Part shown: positions 50,904 through 59,161 of the stretch, one piece after another
Numbering within the stretch: the first letter of the stretch is position 1
How the letters are laid out: each line of letters starts with the position of its first letter
From: Bacteroidales bacterium
GTDB lineage: Bacteria > Bacteroidota > Bacteroidia > Bacteroidales > JAGOPY01
Direction: 5' to 3'
Assembly (NCBI GenBank): GCA_023229505.1
Contig: JALNZD010000012.1
Span: forward strand, 1-64,000
DNA length: 64,000 nt
Notes under the pieces: model-generated
Told to the model about the DNA's origin: nothing
Seen by the model: the letters and a program-made list of their open reading frames with translations, nothing else
Database searches by the model: none
Position numbers and translations under genes: made by a program

Positions 50904-51401
50904 ATGAATTTCGCTTATCTCCTTTTGGGAAGCAACCTGGATAACCGCTCTGCCTTGTTGGAAAGAGCAAAGGAAGCCATATCATCAAGAATCGGCAACG
51001 TAACCCGGGAATCTTCTGTTTATGAATCCGAACCATGGGGTTTTCAATCTGAACATCGGTTCCTGAACCAGGTTATCAGGATTGAAACCAAGTACAGGCC
51101 CATCCAGGTGCTTGAGGAAATTTTAAGGATCGAAAAAAAACTTGGCAGGCATCGTGCTGATGATCAGGGCTATACTTCCAGATCGATCGACATAGATATC
51201 CTTTTTTATAACGATGAGATTATTTCAGAAGATAAACTTACTATCCCTCATCCTAAAATTCCGGAAAGGATGTTCACCTTGCTGCCCTTATCTGAAATAG
51301 ACCGGTCCATGATTCACCCTGGTTCCCGGAAATCTATATCGGACCTTATGAGAGAGTGCCCGGATACATTGAATGTTTACCCTTATCGACCCAAATTATA
51401 A
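50904..51401 (+). CDS. folK: HPPK (folate synthesis pyrophosphokinase)
   Basis: FolK transfers pyrophosphate from ATP to 6-hydroxymethyl-7,8-dihydropterin in folate synthesis. The 165-aa length is normal. The motifs are YLLLGSNLDNR (5-15), the substrate loop SSVYESEPWGF, LGRHRADDQGYTSRSIDIDILFY with the paired metal-binding aspartates, and IPHPKIPERMF. It sits 9 bp after gapA and 3 bp before the kinase gene. FolP and FolB are not in the window. Confidence 0.95.
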   Translation: MNFAYLLLGSNLDNRSALLERAKEAISSRIGNVTRESSVYESEPWGFQSEHRFLNQVIRIETKYRPIQVLEEILRIEKKLGRHRADDQGYTSRSIDIDILFYNDEIISEDKLTIPHPKIPERMFTLLPLSEIDRSMIHPGSRKSISDLMRECPDTLNVYPYRPKL

Positions 51402-51404
51402 ATA

Positions 51405-52052
51405 GTGACAACATCATTGCTTAAATATAATTTTATTGTAATTGAAGGAAATATTGGAGCAGGAAAGACAACGCTGGCCAAACGCTTGTCTGAAGAATTT
51501 AACGCAAGATTAATCCTGGAAAGATTTGAAGACAATTCTTTCCTCCCCAAATTTTACGAACAGCCTGATATTTATGCTTTTCCACTGGAGATGTCTTTCC
51601 TGGCCGACCGTTATCAGCAATTGAAAGAAAAACTGGCCATGCAAGAGCTGTTCAAGACCATCACCATTGCTGATTACTTTATCGACAAATCCCTGATTTT
51701 CGCCAAAAACAATCTGAAAGCGGACGAATTCAATCTTTATTCCAGGCTTTTTCAGATCATCAGCACTTTTCTCCCACGGCCCGATTTACTGGTTTATCTC
51801 TATCTTGATATTCCCCGGTTGAAAGAAAATATAAATAAACGAGGAAGGGATTATGAGCGACTGATCCAGGATGACTATCTGGGAAAGATTCAGGCCGGTT
51901 ACCTCAACCATTTTCGTTCCCTCAACGGTCTAAGGATTCTGATCATCGATACAAACAAGGCCGATTTTATGGAAAATGAGAAGGATTACCAGGCATTTCT
52001 GAAGGTTATCGGCACGGATTATGACATTGGTATCCATCGTGTTTTTATCTGA
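51405..52052 (+). CDS. Deoxynucleoside kinase
   Basis: The 215-aa protein is a dNK/dGK/dAK-type salvage kinase that phosphorylates deoxynucleosides in the cytoplasm. It has the P-loop GNIGAGKTTL (15-24), the substrate-binding ERFEDNSFLPKFY (near 39-51), the DRY motif in FLADRYQQ, and the lid KRGRDYE (about 145). The start is GTG at 51405, 3 bases after folK. The base specificity cannot be told from sequence. A bidirectional terminator follows immediately. Confidence 0.92.
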   Translation: MTTSLLKYNFIVIEGNIGAGKTTLAKRLSEEFNARLILERFEDNSFLPKFYEQPDIYAFPLEMSFLADRYQQLKEKLAMQELFKTITIADYFIDKSLIFAKNNLKADEFNLYSRLFQIISTFLPRPDLLVYLYLDIPRLKENINKRGRDYERLIQDDYLGKIQAGYLNHFRSLNGLRILIIDTNKADFMENEKDYQAFLKVIGTDYDIGIHRVFI

Positions 52053-52060
52053 TTATAAAA

Positions 52061-52093
52061 AAAAGAGGCTGCTTCAAAAAAGCAGCCTCTTTT
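52061..52093. terminator. Bidirectional terminator between the kinase and OmpA genes
   Basis: AAAAGAGGCTGCTT (52061-52074) pairs perfectly over 14 bp with AAGCAGCCTCTTTT (52080-52093) around a 5-base loop. It lies between convergent genes and has A/T tails on both sides. Confidence 0.93.
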
Positions 52094-52112
52094 CATATTA
52101 TCCTAATTTCAA

Positions 52113-54623
52113 TTATTTGACCAGGCTGGTAAAGTTGGGATCAGCATAGTATTTAATAAATTCCCTGTCGATCTTAGCTTCTTCCTTGTAAGCCGGATTC
52201 ATTTGGATGGCTATGCCAAGGTTCTCAAATAACATAGCAGTATTGGCGGTCCTTGAACCCAGGATAGCCATCAGGTAATGAGTCTGGGCATCTTTCGGGG
52301 CACAGTTCAACTGCTTTTCAGCCGGCGGGTAATTCTTGGATGCAATGTAAGCAAGGGCCACATTGTAATCGCAGGTTTTATTACCAAATTGGCTGATAGC
52401 TTTGGAGTATTCACCCCTTTGTATACTGATCACGCCCAGGTTGTAACTGGCATCGGTGCCAAGCTGACCGGCTTTGGTGAAATGTTCATCGGCTTTTGCA
52501 TAATTACCTTCGAGGGCGTAAATAATACCCAGGTTGTTATGGACTTCCCCGCTGTTCGGGTTCATGCTGGCAGCTTTCTCGAGGTGAGCCTTGGCGGCTG
52601 TAAGATCATTCATCTCAATTTCGATGGCTCCGGCATTAGCATAACCCTTGTAGCTGTCAGGGTAAATGTTGATAGCAGATTTGTATATATCGAGGCGTGC
52701 CTTTTTATCCTTCTGGAGAGAAGCAGCATAAAGCAACTCTTGCTCAGTTAATCCACGAGGATTTGAAGTAGAAAGCCCGATGATTTCTTCATCAGTCTTC
52801 TTAAGTTCATAACAATTCACAACGATCTCAGCTCTTCTGAGCGGCGGCAGGAAATTTGCTTCAATTTCAGGATAGATCACAACCATATTCCTGATTTCCT
52901 GTTCTTTCTTAGCCGGGGTTCCAGCGGAATTGATCACGTTCAGGATGATGTTTTTATCCTTGATATCGGAATTCTGGATACCATATATGAATCCGTTCCA
53001 GTCAGGTCCGTGATGAGCCAGGTTGTAAGTGATATCCTTTGCTGCATCTTTGATAGTCAGCTTGGAACCTTTGGCTTTAATGAGACCCTTGATCTTATCG
53101 ATCATATATCCTTGAGCTGTTTTGGTCCTGTTTTCTGACAAGCCCTGGTTAAAGGTTTCTTCTCCTTCAGGTGATGCCCAGCCATCGATATTGATGTCCT
53201 TGATCTTATAACCTAATCCTACGAATTCAACCAGTTCGGCAAGCTTGGCTTTGTTAGCGTCCACCTTGTTCAACGGCACATTCCAATTAAGGTTATATTT
53301 ATTCACTTCAAAGAAGATTTTAGCCTCTTTACTGATGATGGCTTCTTTCTGATATCCGTGAGGAACGATTACTCCTGTCTGGTTGAAAGCAAACCTTGTC
53401 GAGGTGACAATGGTTCCGTCAGCCAGTTTTATAGCCGGGAGCTGCACATACTTATAATCCTTCTCGATGGCTTCTTTGGTTAAATCTGCCGGAAGATCAG
53501 TTTTAGGAATGAAAGCAATAGGTTCGACATACAATTCAGCGACCCGGCAACTTTCATTGTAATCCACAACTGTTTCATAGGTGAAAGAGCCTCCATCTTC
53601 TGAAATGACAATCCCTTCTCCACCGACATCCGTGCCTTTCAGCAGGATGGGTTTCAGCGGGATCTTGTTGCCGTCGCAAACAAGATAAGGTTCGGCGTAC
53701 ATAGCGGCCTTCGGGCTGAAATAGCCATCGGGGAACGTGCCTGTAATTTTGATAGCAACTTTGCCACCATTAGCTTCCAGCGGATTAGGTTCAGCTTTCC
53801 AGATAACTGTATTGAATTCCTTTTCCATTTTCTTCAATGGGTCAGTCTTTCCAAATTTGTACGTCAGACCAAGAGAGCCATAGCCGTACATATCACTATA
53901 AACCGGCATTGAACCAACTGCAAAACCGTCAAGGCGGTCGGAGTCGACAAATTTCAATTCATATTCCACGTTAATGTCAAATTTGGGACTCAGGTGAAAT
54001 GCCAGACCAAGTCCGGTGACACCTTCAAGTACCATTGTTCTCTCACCAAAACCTTTCTTTGTTCCGTCCATTTCTACTGGATCATCACCGTAGCCATTTC
54101 TATTGATCAAAAGGTCAGTTGTGGCATCGAATGCTTCGGTTCTCCATTGTGTCTGGCCAGCACCGATGATTCCGTATACATCAAGCAGCCTGTCCGGGTT
54201 GTATCCGGAGATCAGATTGCTGAAGTTGATAGTAACGTCCAGGGCATAGTCGAAAATTTTTGCATTATAATAAACTTTATCATAAGGCAGCCACCATTCT
54301 GTCTTACGCTCACCATTGAGTTTTCCGGCAGAAACTTGTGTCCTGACACCAAAGACAGGATGGAACTGCCAGCCAAACATGCCTCCATAACCAAAACGCC
54401 AGCTATCAATAGGGGCCGGCCATCTATCGAGGGCGATGTCTGCGTGATTAAACTTGATTCCGGCATTCAGATTGACGAAAAAGTACTTGTCAAATTGTTG
54501 CCTTTTCTCTTTTCTGGTCATTGTGGAATCTGTCCCTTCATCCTGCGCAAAAGTCAGGATGGGTAAAATGCCAATCATTGATACAATGATACAACTTAAA
54601 ATAAAATCGTAAATTTTTTTCAT
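52113..54623 (-). CDS. OmpA-family barrel protein with C-terminal TPR domain
   Basis: The 836-aa protein has a signal peptide (ending LTFAQ). An N-terminal outer membrane barrel follows (about 45-260, with FVNLNAGIKF and GYGSLGLTYKFG). A periplasmic middle region comes next, then an OmpA-like domain (about 430-600) whose motif reads IDGWASPEGEETFNQGLSENRTKTAQ and may bind peptidoglycan. At least four TPRs follow (about 640-820, NPNSGEVHNNLGIIYALEGNY). It combines an outer membrane anchor, a wall-binding domain and a periplasmic scaffold. The promoter matches the consensus perfectly, suggesting high expression. Confidence 0.85.
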   Translation of the reverse strand: MKKIYDFILSCIIVSMIGILPILTFAQDEGTDSTMTRKEKRQQFDKYFFVNLNAGIKFNHADIALDRWPAPIDSWRFGYGGMFGWQFHPVFGVRTQVSAGKLNGERKTEWWLPYDKVYYNAKIFDYALDVTINFSNLISGYNPDRLLDVYGIIGAGQTQWRTEAFDATTDLLINRNGYGDDPVEMDGTKKGFGERTMVLEGVTGLGLAFHLSPKFDINVEYELKFVDSDRLDGFAVGSMPVYSDMYGYGSLGLTYKFGKTDPLKKMEKEFNTVIWKAEPNPLEANGGKVAIKITGTFPDGYFSPKAAMYAEPYLVCDGNKIPLKPILLKGTDVGGEGIVISEDGGSFTYETVVDYNESCRVAELYVEPIAFIPKTDLPADLTKEAIEKDYKYVQLPAIKLADGTIVTSTRFAFNQTGVIVPHGYQKEAIISKEAKIFFEVNKYNLNWNVPLNKVDANKAKLAELVEFVGLGYKIKDINIDGWASPEGEETFNQGLSENRTKTAQGYMIDKIKGLIKAKGSKLTIKDAAKDITYNLAHHGPDWNGFIYGIQNSDIKDKNIILNVINSAGTPAKKEQEIRNMVVIYPEIEANFLPPLRRAEIVVNCYELKKTDEEIIGLSTSNPRGLTEQELLYAASLQKDKKARLDIYKSAINIYPDSYKGYANAGAIEIEMNDLTAAKAHLEKAASMNPNSGEVHNNLGIIYALEGNYAKADEHFTKAGQLGTDASYNLGVISIQRGEYSKAISQFGNKTCDYNVALAYIASKNYPPAEKQLNCAPKDAQTHYLMAILGSRTANTAMLFENLGIAIQMNPAYKEEAKIDREFIKYYADPNFTSLVK

Positions 54624-54672
54624 ATGAAGTAATTTTAGGTTAATTACGGAATATTTGGCAATTATTAAGATA

Positions 54673-54703
54673 CAAAGATAAGGAGTAATATAAAAAATCC
54701 AAA
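54673..54703 (-). promoter_or_regulatory. Full -33/-7 promoter for the OmpA-TPR gene
   Basis: On the minus strand TTTG (54700-54703) is followed after exactly 19 bp by TATCTTTG (54673-54680). This is a perfect Bacteroidota promoter, about 50 bp before the ATG. Confidence 0.8.
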
Positions 54704-54715
54704 TAAAAAAAAAGG

Positions 54716-54922
54716 TTAATTATTTTTTGTCTGATAAATATAAATATTGTTAATATAGCGATGCTTTTTTAAGACTCTTCTTCCTCTGATAATCCTCAAT
54801 ATTATTGCAAAAAATGCAATAACAAGAAGCATGTGTATGATGCTTCCAGCACTGAAGGCAAAAAATCCGACTGCCCAACCGATAATTAAGATTACTGCTA
54901 TTATGTAAAGTAGATCTCCGAT
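54716..54922 (-). CDS. Lmo0937/DUF5670-like small membrane protein, non-standard start
   Basis: This gene was found by reading the minus strand by hand. The peptide IGDLLYIIAVILIIGWAVG followed by FFAFSAGSIIHMLLVIAFF closely matches the short lmo0937-family (DUF5670) membrane proteins, which usually begin MxNLLY and have two helices. Here the codon at the expected Met position (54920-54922) is ATC. No ATG, GTG, TTG or CTG lies between it and the upstream stop. From ATC the product is 68 aa with a basic C-terminal tail. An exact -7 box 43 bases upstream suggests it is transcribed. It may use an AUC start, or be a recently damaged gene. Function unknown. Confidence 0.6.
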   Translation of the reverse strand: MGDLLYIIAVILIIGWAVGFFAFSAGSIIHMLLVIAFFAIILRIIRGRRVLKKHRYINNIYIYQTKNN

Positions 54923-54964
54923 GAATGTAAGTTTAAAAAGTTTGTGATTATATTGTTAGATTAA

Positions 54965-54972
54965 CAAAGATA
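54965..54972 (-). promoter_or_regulatory. -7 promoter box for the DUF5670-like gene
   Basis: The minus strand reads TATCTTTG, an exact TAnnTTTG match, 43 bases before the inferred ATC start. A TTG lies 16 bp further upstream. Confidence 0.6.
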
Positions 54973-55068
54973 GGTCTCTCTATTCCGGCAATCGTTACAT
55001 AATTATAGGAATTAGTTACATCATTCACACATTTGTGTTTAACAGGCCTGTACTTTACTGCAATTATA

Positions 55069-56607
55069 TCATGCTCCCCAGCTTTCCCTGTCAAGACTCC
55101 GGTATTGGATAGCCTCGGCCAGGTGCTCGGTAAGTATGGAGTTGCTTGCTTCCAGGTCTGCAATAGTTCTGGAAACTTTCAGGATTCTGCTGTAAGCACG
55201 GGCTGACAGGTTGATCCTGTCCATCGCATTTTTAAGTAAAGCCTGACCTTCTTCCCCGATCTGACAGATTGAGAGCAGTTTTTTAGAAGGGATATGTGCG
55301 TTGCAATAGATGCCCTGGCTTCCTTTAAACCGCTGTTCCTGTATTTTCCTTGCTTTAATCACCCTTTCCCTGATAATGCTGCTGCTTTCCGGACGGGCAA
55401 AAGCAGATAGTTCCCTGAATAGAACAGGGATAACTTCCACATGCAGATCGATACGGTCCATGAGGGGACCTGAAATTTTATTCAGGTATTTCTGCACTAT
55501 CCCGGCCGAGCAGGCGCATTCCTGCTTTGGATGGTTATAATAGCCGCATGGACAGGGATTCATGGCGGCTACAAGCATGAAATTCGCAGGGAATTCAATG
55601 GATGACCTGGCTCGCGAGATAGTTATCACTCTTTCTTCCATAGGCTGGCGTAAAACCTCCAGGACAGATCGTTTAAATTCGGGCAGTTCATCCAGGAACA
55701 GCACCCCGTTTTGTGCGAGAGAAATTTCGCCGGGTTGTGGAAACGACCCACCTCCCACCAGCCCGGCATCACTGATAGTATGATGCGGCGACCGGAATGG
55801 CCTGATAGTGACAAGGGCATCGTTTCTCCTCAATTTGCCCGCTACAGAATGGATCTTGGTGGTTTCCAGTGCCTCATCAATGCTCAGTGGAGGAAGGATG
55901 GACGGCAATCGTTTGGCCAGCATGGTTTTTCCTGATCCCGGCGGCCCGATGAGTATAACATTGTGGCCGCCGGCCGCTGCAATTTCAAGTGCTCGCTTAA
56001 TGTTTTCCTGCCCTTTCACATCTGCGAAATCGAACTCATAATTATTCAGGTTCCGGAAAAACTCTTCCTCAATGTTCACTTTAACCGGTTTTATCAAAGT
56101 CTTGCCATTGAAAAAATCGATTATTTCGGTAATATTTTCGATACCAAGGACTTCCAGGCCGTCCACAATAGCGGCTTCCCTGGCGTTGGCCATGGGAAGG
56201 ATCAACCCTTTGAATCCTTTGCGGCGGGCTTCTATCGCAACAGAAAGTGCTCCTTTTATTGGCATAACTCCACCATCAAGAGAAAGCTCTCCCATGATCA
56301 CATAATCCCCGATATGAGTTGGGATGAGTTGATCTGAAGCACCCAAAATACCAATAGCAAGGGCCAGATCGTACGACGAACCCTCCTTTTTTATATCAGC
56401 AGGCGCCATATTGATCACCACTTTTTTACCAGGTATCCTGTAACCAATATACCTGAGTGCAGCCTCAATCCTCTGATGACTTTCTTTGACCGCACTGTCG
56501 GGAAGCCCAACCATGAAAAAGTTTACCCCCTGTTCGATATTTACTTCAACCGTTATGGTAACGGCATTGATGCCATAAAGAGCACATCCATAAGTTTTTA
56601 CAAGCAT
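55069..56607 (-). CDS. comM: YifB/ComM-family Mg-chelatase-like AAA+ ATPase
   Basis: ComM is a hexameric helicase that extends recombination tracts during natural transformation. The 512-aa protein has an N-terminal Lon-protease-like domain (about 1-170, YGINAVTITVEVNIEQG), the Walker A GPPGSGKTML (about 220) and the Walker B LFLDELPEF. A zinc-type insertion has CPCGYYNHPKQECAC, followed by SGPLMDRIDLHV and a C-terminal lid. It lies 97 bp after gldB on the same strand. With dprA at 5.6 kb, it gives two transformation-related genes in the window, though no uptake machinery is seen. Confidence 0.92.
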   Translation of the reverse strand: MLVKTYGCALYGINAVTITVEVNIEQGVNFFMVGLPDSAVKESHQRIEAALRYIGYRIPGKKVVINMAPADIKKEGSSYDLALAIGILGASDQLIPTHIGDYVIMGELSLDGGVMPIKGALSVAIEARRKGFKGLILPMANAREAAIVDGLEVLGIENITEIIDFFNGKTLIKPVKVNIEEEFFRNLNNYEFDFADVKGQENIKRALEIAAAGGHNVILIGPPGSGKTMLAKRLPSILPPLSIDEALETTKIHSVAGKLRRNDALVTIRPFRSPHHTISDAGLVGGGSFPQPGEISLAQNGVLFLDELPEFKRSVLEVLRQPMEERVITISRARSSIEFPANFMLVAAMNPCPCGYYNHPKQECACSAGIVQKYLNKISGPLMDRIDLHVEVIPVLFRELSAFARPESSSIIRERVIKARKIQEQRFKGSQGIYCNAHIPSKKLLSICQIGEEGQALLKNAMDRINLSARAYSRILKVSRTIADLEASNSILTEHLAEAIQYRSLDRESWGA

Positions 56608-56704
56608 TTTATTTCCGGATTAATGATTTGAAAAACAGATCTGGTTTCCTTGTCTGTTTATCCGGAAAAAAGGTAAAATATACCCGGTGGTCAGGAAGGT
56701 TTTT

Positions 56705-57697
56705 TTATTTTTTTGGTTTGTAACCCGATTGGGACAAAATTTGCTGTGAATCGGCAAGCTCAAATAGCTGGCGAAGTGTAATACCAGAATTTTTTTTCAT
56801 GAAGCTTCTGACAATCTGCCAACCTGTCCATCTGCCGAGCATAGCCGGTGACCCATCAGGGAGCCCGGCCGTGAAAGGACCGTCCTGTATAAAACGGCTG
56901 TTCAATGCCGGATCACTTCGGAATAGCATTTCCTGATCGATAAATAAACGCCAGAGCTCTGATTCATTTTCAAAACACCATTTCAACTGGCTTTTTGTAT
57001 AACCGATCTTGAGGCTGTCCGGTGTTCCAGGCACGAATAAATCCATGGCATACAACACTTTTCCATGAATAATCATCTGGTCAAGCAAAGTTTTGGTCTG
57101 GGGGTTTTCCGGCAGTAAAGAAAAAGCAATCTGTCGGGAACATTCCGGGATGATATTTGCCGGCTCCATCCTGCGTGTCAAATACACAGGAAGGCCCGCT
57201 GCCCGGTATTGTTCGAAATCCCAACCAAGGAACATATCAATCCCAATAACAATAACACTGTCAATGTATTGGACCGGGAACTCATATAACAGTCCGGAGA
57301 TATAAGTATATACACGAGGGATCTGGAATTCAGGGTAAACAGCTTTGATATTCCCGAAAGTTTTTGTCAGCCCATCTTCTAAAAAATTCAGGTCAGGGTA
57401 AACTTCCCCGCTTTTTCTGAATAGTTCACGGTTAAACCGATCATTGATAAAATCCTGGATTTGGATCACTTTCAGCGTATCAGGGTCATCTCCGATAAAA
57501 AAGTGAAACTCACCTGAGAGGGAATCAAGACCTTCCTTCACTTTTAAAGGATCAAGCGCGAAAAGAGCCTTGCCGTAATCGGCAATCCTGACTTTCTCAA
57601 CCTGGGTCTGCTGTTCATGCGTGTTTATCCCCGGGTGACAACCAGCAGCAATAAATACTAATGTAAACCAGAGAACAGCTAGAGTGAACTTATTCAT
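56705..57697 (-). CDS. gldB: Gliding-motility-type lipoprotein GldB
   Basis: GldB is an outer-membrane-associated lipoprotein needed for gliding in Flavobacterium and present in many T9SS-bearing Bacteroidota. The 330-aa protein has a lipobox signal IAAGC (Cys20). Family patterns include IGIDMFLGWDFEQYRAAGLP, YLTRRMEP, and the C-terminal GDSPAMLGRWTGWQIVRSF region (AMLGRWTGW). The usual neighbour gldC is absent, but nadE, a frequent neighbour in the phylum, lies 1.5 kb away on the other strand. Presence of GldB does not prove gliding; no other gld genes are in the window. Confidence 0.85.
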   Translation of the reverse strand: MNKFTLAVLWFTLVFIAAGCHPGINTHEQQTQVEKVRIADYGKALFALDPLKVKEGLDSLSGEFHFFIGDDPDTLKVIQIQDFINDRFNRELFRKSGEVYPDLNFLEDGLTKTFGNIKAVYPEFQIPRVYTYISGLLYEFPVQYIDSVIVIGIDMFLGWDFEQYRAAGLPVYLTRRMEPANIIPECSRQIAFSLLPENPQTKTLLDQMIIHGKVLYAMDLFVPGTPDSLKIGYTKSQLKWCFENESELWRLFIDQEMLFRSDPALNSRFIQDGPFTAGLPDGSPAMLGRWTGWQIVRSFMKKNSGITLRQLFELADSQQILSQSGYKPKK

Positions 57698-57730
57698 GAA
57701 AAATATACTTCGGGAACAGTATGCTGAATA

Positions 57731-58327
57731 CTAGAAGATTTTAAAACCAAGGCTGACAATGAATAAATTGCTTTTGATTTTTTGGGAATCAGCACCAGCC
57801 GGGGGATTGTAAATGTTATTCAGCCCGAATTCATACCTGACATCCAGTGTCAGGAAGAAAACATCCACCCCCGCACCGACATCCATTCCCCAGGCAATGT
57901 TTTTAAAATCACTATCTTGTAATGGATCCTGATATAAATCATCAAATTCCACCTTTTTATCGATGATGAAATTTGCTACAGGTCCTGCCATAACGCGTAG
58001 ATTAATAACTTTGGCATCGATGAGCTTAAAGCCGATCAGAACAGGAATGCTTATGTTTTTAAGTTTGATTTCTCCCTTAACATCTGTACCAGCACGTTTC
58101 AAAGTCCCTCCGCTAGTGGAATAATATACTTCCGGCTGTAAGTAAAGTTTCTTCCCAAATCGCAAAAATGCCCCGATCTGGAAATTATTCTTAGCGCTTT
58201 CTTTAATATCACTGAGATCGGTAGATAATTTTGAAGTTGCATAACCTATTTTCGGCCCCAGGCTGAATTGCCCGAAATTATCAAGGGCAGCAAATAAAAC
58301 GATCAGCAGAATCAGGATCTTTTTCAT
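57731..58327 (-). CDS. Outer membrane beta-barrel protein (PorT-family-like)
   Basis: The 198-aa protein has a signal peptide (KKILILLIVLFAALDNFGQ) followed by FSLGPKIGYATSKL. Alternating strands (LYLQPEVYYSTSG, ISIPVLIGFKLI, VFFLTLDVRYEFGLNNIY) then lead to the terminal strand LFIVSLGFKIF. It fits the 8-strand OMP_b-brl_2 group. It is upstream of gldB by 33 bp on the same strand, so they are likely an operon, and divergent from a second PorT-like gene. No specific function can be assigned. Confidence 0.8.
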   Translation of the reverse strand: MKKILILLIVLFAALDNFGQFSLGPKIGYATSKLSTDLSDIKESAKNNFQIGAFLRFGKKLYLQPEVYYSTSGGTLKRAGTDVKGEIKLKNISIPVLIGFKLIDAKVINLRVMAGPVANFIIDKKVEFDDLYQDPLQDSDFKNIAWGMDVGAGVDVFFLTLDVRYEFGLNNIYNPPAGADSQKIKSNLFIVSLGFKIF

Positions 58328-58347
58328 AGTAATGACTTTATATTTAG

Positions 58348-58355
58348 CAAATATA
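58348..58355 (-). promoter_or_regulatory. -7 promoter box for the minus-strand barrel-gldB operon
   Basis: The minus strand reads TATATTTG, an exact TAnnTTTG match, 20 bases before the ATG at 58327. Confidence 0.6.
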
Positions 58356-58421
58356 GCTATTTAATGTTTTGCTCCGGATGTCACTTTAGTCGCCTGAATG
58401 GTTCCTAATTGAATTTAAATG

Positions 58422-58429
58422 TAATTTTG
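58422..58429 (+). promoter_or_regulatory. -7 promoter box for the PorT-like-nadE genes
   Basis: TAATTTTG matches TAnnTTTG exactly, 22 bases before the ATG at 58452. With the box at 58348-58355 it forms a divergent promoter pair about 70 bp apart. Confidence 0.6.
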
Positions 58430-58451
58430 CCGGTAAAATAAAAACGACAGG

Positions 58452-59150
58452 ATGAAAAAGTTATTGCCTGTTTTATTAATTCTCATACTTGTTTCGCAGG
58501 CGCAGGCGCAATATAAGCCGGTTCTTTTCGGAATGAGGGTTGGGGCGAACCTGGGCTGGATTAAACCTGATGTGGAGGAGTATTCGGGTGAAGGCATTGT
58601 ACCAGGTTTCACCTGGGGATTTATCGGGGAATTTTATATCATGGAGAACTATGCCATCCTCACAGGTTTTAATGTGAATTTTAATGGCGGTAAGATGGAA
58701 TACCCATCAATCAGGGATATAAAAATCGGTGGCAGTATCGTCAATGATACTGTTCAGTTGCACAGGAAATATAACCTGAAGTATATCGAGATACCGCTCT
58801 GCCTTAAGATGCAGACTGCATTGTCGGACAAGATCATTGCATTCGGCAAAATTGGCCTGGGCACATCTTTCCTGCTCAGTGCCAAAGGAACCGACGATTT
58901 TATCTATGATGGTAGCGAAAAATCTGAATCAAAGCATAATATCGATGATGATATAGCCCTGATGCGCGAGTCGCTTATCGTCGGAGGAGGGATCGAGCTG
59001 AAAATCAAAGGATCGACAACACTGATCATCGACATCACATATGACAACGCCTTTAATAATATGTTCAATGGTGATAACACTCACTTACCCGGCACAGAAC
59101 CGAAGGCGATCCATAATTTTGTAGAATTAGGTGCCGGGATTTTGTTTTAA
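58452..59150 (+). CDS. PorT-like outer membrane protein
   Basis: The 232-aa protein has a signal peptide (KKLLPVLLILILVSQAQAQ) and then FGMRVGANLGWIKPDVE. The barrel strands include YAILTGFNVNFNGGKMEY, YNLKYIEIPLCLKMQT and KIIAFGKIGLGTSFLLS, and the end is ELGAGILF. The size and strand pattern match PorT, an outer membrane component associated with T9SS in Porphyromonas. I cannot separate true PorT from the wider barrel family by eye. The stop overlaps a possible nadE start at 59150, so the genes are coupled. Confidence 0.75.
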   Translation: MKKLLPVLLILILVSQAQAQYKPVLFGMRVGANLGWIKPDVEEYSGEGIVPGFTWGFIGEFYIMENYAILTGFNVNFNGGKMEYPSIRDIKIGGSIVNDTVQLHRKYNLKYIEIPLCLKMQTALSDKIIAFGKIGLGTSFLLSAKGTDDFIYDGSEKSESKHNIDDDIALMRESLIVGGGIELKIKGSTTLIIDITYDNAFNNMFNGDNTHLPGTEPKAIHNFVELGAGILF

Positions 59151-59161
59151 TGCTAATTCCC

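Noticed and set aside
53994..54566. 190-aa plus-strand ORF antisense to the OmpA-TPR gene
   Set aside because: The opposite frame has a signal peptide, barrel, OmpA and TPR features and a perfect promoter; this one has none.
54948..55163. 71-aa minus-strand ORF at the comM 3' end
   Set aside because: It is an alternative frame over the end of comM, without family features; the real small gene lies just downstream at 54716-54922.
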